The position numbers and the translations under genes were made by a program. Under the pieces are notes generated by a model. That model searched no databases, had not been told where the DNA came from, and was given only the letters and a program-made list of their open reading frames with translations. Shown here piece after piece: positions 6,398 to 8,840 of a stretch of 8,840 bases of DNA (positions within the stretch are counted from its first letter, which is position 1; each line of letters opens with the position of its first letter). The DNA is from an uncultured Caulobacterales bacterium (lineage in GTDB: Bacteria > Pseudomonadota > Alphaproteobacteria > Caulobacterales > Caulobacteraceae), in contig CAISYT010000158.1 of assembly GCA_903889785.1 (NCBI GenBank), positions 1-8,840 of the forward strand, given 5' to 3'.

Positions 6398-7404
6398 ACA
6401 CCGCTCCCCTTGCGCTAAGCATGGGCGATCCGGCGGGTATTGGGCCGGAAATCACGGTTCAGGCCTGGAGCGCCCTACACGAAACCGGCCCAGTCTTCAT
6501 GGTCATCGGCGATAGCGTCAACTTGACCTCGGCCGCCAACCTAGACGGTGTGCCGGTAGAGAAAGTCAGTAACCCAGCAGATGCGGCGCGGGTATTCGCC
6601 AGCGCCATCCCTTTACTTGATATCCCCCTGCGGGTCCCCGTTGTGGCCGGTGAACCTTCACCCGCCCACGCCGAACTGATCGTGCGCTGGATAGAGACCG
6701 GGGCAGCCCTGGCCCTTTCGGGCGCTGTGGCAGGCCTGGTCACTGCCCCGATCGCCAAGGCACCGCTCTATGCCGCCGGCTTCCGCTTTCCCGGCCACAC
6801 AGAATTCCTGGCCGAACTTGTCGCCCAATGCCCATACGATGGCGCGCGCGGCCCAGTGATGATGCTGACTGCCGCAGGCCTGCGCGTGACCTTAGCGACG
6901 ATCCATATACCGATCTCCGCCGTACCCGGTGCTCTGAGCATCGAGAAAATTGTCAACACCGGCCTGGTAACGGCCCAGGCGCTGCAGCGCGATTTCGGCA
7001 TCAATGTGCCCAGGCTGGCTGTCAGTGGTCTAAACCCGCATGCGGGCGAGGATGGATCGCTGGGCACTGAAGAGCTGGACATTATCGGCCCGGCCGTACG
7101 CGCCTTGCGCGACCTGGGCATCGAAGCGTTCGGGCCATTGCCGGCAGACACCTTGTTCCACGAAGAGGCCCGCAAATCCTATGATGCGGCGCTTTGCATG
7201 TACCACGACCAAGCCCTGATCCCGGTAAAGATGCTCGACTTTTTCGGCGGGGTGAATGTGACGCTGGGCCTACCCATCGTGCGCACGTCGCCTGATCACG
7301 GGACGGCGTTCAACATCGCCGGGCGCGGCCTGGCGCGGGCAGACAGCATGATCGCGGCGATCCGTCTGGCCCGATCTATCGCCGATCGGCGAACAGCGGC
7401 GTGA
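6394..7404 (+). CDS. pdxA: 4-hydroxythreonine-4-phosphate dehydrogenase PdxA
   Basis: PdxA oxidises 4-phosphohydroxy-L-threonine with NAD; the product decarboxylates to 3-amino-1-hydroxyacetone phosphate, which PdxJ uses to build pyridoxine 5'-phosphate. The enzyme acts in the cytoplasm in de novo vitamin B6 synthesis. The 336-residue product is full length. It opens with the family signature LALSMGDPAGIGPEI (6-20), has PGHTEFLAELV (133-143), and keeps the three metal-binding histidines known from E. coli PdxA (H166, H211, H266) at H171 (LATIHIP), H216 (SGLNPHAGEDG) and H271 (MYHDQALIP). The C-terminal RTSPDHGTAFNIAGRG (297-312) is also intact. The start is a GTG at 6394 overlapping the surA stop as GTGA; the next in-frame ATG (6421) would remove the first strand and is unlikely. 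The 3' end overlaps rsmA in the same manner. The gene has no known functional link to LPS export; its place here reflects an old conserved gene order. Confidence 0.97.
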   Translation: MNTAPLALSMGDPAGIGPEITVQAWSALHETGPVFMVIGDSVNLTSAANLDGVPVEKVSNPADAARVFASAIPLLDIPLRVPVVAGEPSPAHAELIVRWIETGAALALSGAVAGLVTAPIAKAPLYAAGFRFPGHTEFLAELVAQCPYDGARGPVMMLTAAGLRVTLATIHIPISAVPGALSIEKIVNTGLVTAQALQRDFGINVPRLAVSGLNPHAGEDGSLGTEELDIIGPAVRALRDLGIEAFGPLPADTLFHEEARKSYDAALCMYHDQALIPVKMLDFFGGVNVTLGLPIVRTSPDHGTAFNIAGRGLARADSMIAAIRLARSIADRRTAA

Positions 7405-8216
7405 GCCTGGAAAACCTGCCCCCGTTGCGCCACAGCCTTGACGCCTACGGCCTGCTAGCCAAGAAGGCCTTCGGGCAGCACTTTCTGCTCGACCTCAACA
7501 TCACTCGCAAGATCGCACGCCTGGCCGGGCCGCTGGATGGCGAAACGGTCATCGAGGTTGGGCCGGGCCCAGGCGGCCTCACTCGGGCGCTGCTGGAAGC
7601 CGGGGCCAAGGTGGTGGCGGTGGAAAAGGACCCACGATTTCTGCCTCTGCTCGAAGACCTGGCGACGGCGAGCGGCGGTGCTCTTACCCTTGTCGAGGCC
7701 GATGCTCTATGGGCGGACGAGGCGGTTCTGGCCGGCGGACGCGGCCATATCGTATCAAACCTTCCCTACAATGTCGGGACGCTACTACTGATCAAATGGC
7801 TGACTGGGCCATGGCGACCTGCGTCTATGACGTTGATGTTTCAGAAAGAAGTCGCTGACCGCATCGCCGCAGCGACGGGGACGGAAGCCTACGGACGCCT
7901 CAGCGTCATCGCCCAGGCCGTGTGCGAGGCCAAGGTGGTGATGGACCTGCCACCGCGTGCATTCATCCCTCCGCCTAAGGTCAGTTCAGCGGTGGTGCGG
8001 CTGGACCCTATGCCCAATGCCCTAGACCCTGCCCTCCTGGCGGCGCTTGAGCGCGTAACGGCGGCGGCCTTCGGCCAACGCCGTAAGATGCTGCGGTCAT
8101 CGCTGAAGGTCCTGGGCGGTGAGGCCCTATGTGCCTCAGCCGAAATCGACGCCGAAGCCCGCGCCGAGACGGTGGATGTCGCGGGCTTCCTGCGGCTTGC
8201 AGCAGCCTTACCCTAG
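7401..8216 (+). CDS. rsmA: 16S rRNA (adenine1518-N6/adenine1519-N6)-dimethyltransferase RsmA (KsgA)
   Basis: RsmA dimethylates two adjacent adenines in helix 45 of 16S rRNA using S-adenosylmethionine, a late step in small-subunit maturation. The 271-residue protein has usual length and all main motifs: KKAFGQHFLLD (21-31) at the N-terminus, the SAM-binding glycine loop EVGPGPGGLT (52-61), acidic E75 after the second strand, D101 in the third, the catalytic NLPY (120-123), and the C-terminal FGQRRKMLRSSL (224-235) of the helical RNA-binding domain. The start is a GTG overlapping the pdxA stop (GTGA), so translation is probably coupled. No strong Shine-Dalgarno is seen. It is the last plus-strand gene of the array. 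Its TAG stop lies inside a CTAG that also holds the stop of the convergent permease gene, so there is no room for a terminator between them. In E. coli rsmA is followed by apaGH; here that pair is absent. Confidence 0.97.
   Translation: MSLENLPPLRHSLDAYGLLAKKAFGQHFLLDLNITRKIARLAGPLDGETVIEVGPGPGGLTRALLEAGAKVVAVEKDPRFLPLLEDLATASGGALTLVEADALWADEAVLAGGRGHIVSNLPYNVGTLLLIKWLTGPWRPASMTLMFQKEVADRIAAATGTEAYGRLSVIAQAVCEAKVVMDLPPRAFIPPPKVSSAVVRLDPMPNALDPALLAALERVTAAAFGQRRKMLRSSLKVLGGEALCASAEIDAEARAETVDVAGFLRLAAALP
8213..8216. other. CTAG shared by the stop codons of two convergent genes
   Basis: TAG at 8214-8216 ends rsmA on the plus strand, and TAG read from 8215 to 8213 on the minus strand ends the TauE/SafE-family gene. 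Because CTAG is its own reverse complement, one tetranucleotide provides both stops with a 4-bp tail-to-tail overlap. Confidence 0.95.
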
Positions 8217-8840
8217 AGACCGTTCAGGGCCCGGTAGCCGACATAGGCCGACGTTGCCAAGATCAGCATCGCAAAGACGCGCCGTGCTATAGCGGCGTGC
8301 TGCGCCAACCGGCGCGCAACCGGAACACCCATGACGACGCCTAGGCTACCGCCAGCGACCATCGCCGCGAACACCGTCCAGTCGACAAGATGCGAGGCCG
8401 CGTAAGAACCGCTGGTGGCGGCCGCAAACAGGGTGACAGAGACGAGCGACGTGGCCGCCGCGTGAGCCAAGGTCATGCCCGACGCCGCCATCAGCCCGGG
8501 CACAATCAGAAAACCACCGCCGATGCCAAAAAATCCTGCCGCAAAACCCGTGATCAATCCGGCCGGTGCAAGTCGCAAAACTAGCGCTGGGCCTAGGTGA
8601 ACATCTGGATCTCCTTCCGACCGCACGGCGCGCAACATCGACAGTCCAATCATCGCCATGGCCGCTGCGAACCAGACCAGCAGTTGGGCACCGTCCATTT
8701 TTTTCGCCAGTGCGGCACCGATCAAGGACCCGGCAAGGCCGGCGGCGCTGAACACCAGAGCGCAGGGCCATTTGACCCGTCCAGCGCGCGCCTGAGTCGC
8801 GAGCCCCATGGCCGCGTTCACCGCCACGGCGGCGGCAGAG
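8213..8840 (-). CDS. TauE/SafE-family sulfite exporter-like membrane permease, 5' end cut by window edge
   Basis: The visible 208 residues are a C-terminal portion; the frame is open to the window edge (SAAAVAVNAAMG...), and the GTG at 8827 is probably not the real start because it falls inside a membrane segment. TauE/SafE (PF01925) proteins have two homologous halves, each with a glycine-rich turn. The second-half turn is present: GLITGFAAGFFGIGGGFLIV, followed by TSLVSVTLFAAATSG and a hydrophobic repeat before MGVPVARRL. The end of the first half is also visible (ATQARAGRVKWP, then hydrophobic AAGLAGSLIGAALAKK), so roughly the first 50-60 residues are missing. Family members are proposed to move sulfite, sulfoacetate or other organic sulfonates; some are uncharacterised, so the substrate cannot be named. 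No sulfur-metabolism gene is visible nearby. An A7 run on the coding strand (8698-8704) lies in the AKKMDG codons. It converges on rsmA with overlapping stops and is transcribed independently of the Lpt array. Confidence 0.9.
   Translation of the reverse strand, partial: SAAAVAVNAAMGLATQARAGRVKWPCALVFSAAGLAGSLIGAALAKKMDGAQLLVWFAAAMAMIGLSMLRAVRSEGDPDVHLGPALVLRLAPAGLITGFAAGFFGIGGGFLIVPGLMAASGMTLAHAAATSLVSVTLFAAATSGSYAASHLVDWTVFAAMVAGGSLGVVMGVPVARRLAQHAAIARRVFAMLILATSAYVGYRALNGL

Noticed and set aside
8698..8704. A7 run on the coding strand of the TauE/SafE-family gene as a programmed frameshift site
   Set aside because: The register is GCG AAA AAA ATG, with G before the run, so it lacks the X_XXY_YYZ arrangement needed for efficient -1 slippage. 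It remains only a mild mutation-prone tract.

Overview
The window looks like a chromosomal housekeeping segment of a GC-rich alphaproteobacterium, probably Rhodospirillales-like. This rests on base composition (about 60% GC by eye), protein flavour and gene order, not on a database search. No mobile elements, phage genes, CRISPR arrays, rRNA or tRNA genes were seen.

Layout. On the minus strand at the left edge is the start of a leucyl aminopeptidase gene (pepA, cut by the window edge). It diverges, across a 180-bp intergenic region, from a tightly packed plus-strand cluster: lptF (410-1558), lptG (1555-2658), lptD (2655-4994), surA (about 5075-6397), pdxA (6394-7404) and rsmA (7401-8216). The right edge holds a minus-strand TauE/SafE-family membrane permease, cut at its 5' end. 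It meets rsmA tail to tail, and the two stop codons share one CTAG tetranucleotide.

How the genes work together. LptF and LptG are the inner-membrane permease subunits of the LptB2FG ABC transporter that extracts LPS. LptD is the outer-membrane LPS translocon. SurA is the periplasmic chaperone that helps fold outer-membrane proteins, LptD among them. PdxA (vitamin B6 synthesis) and RsmA (16S rRNA dimethylation) are the usual passengers of the lptD-surA-pdxA-rsmA cluster known from E. coli. Here the two E. coli loci (pepA facing lptFG, and lptD-surA-pdxA-rsmA) are joined into one array. Every junction in the array is a 4-nt ATGA or GTGA overlap except lptD-surA, which has a 59-80 bp gap.

I found no convincing undescribed system. 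The best second-look items are the shared CTAG stop, two sharply AT-rich codon islands inside lptF and lptD, a reduced cysteine set in LptD, a U_UUU_UUU slippery heptamer near the start of lptF, and the divergent pepA/lptF control region.
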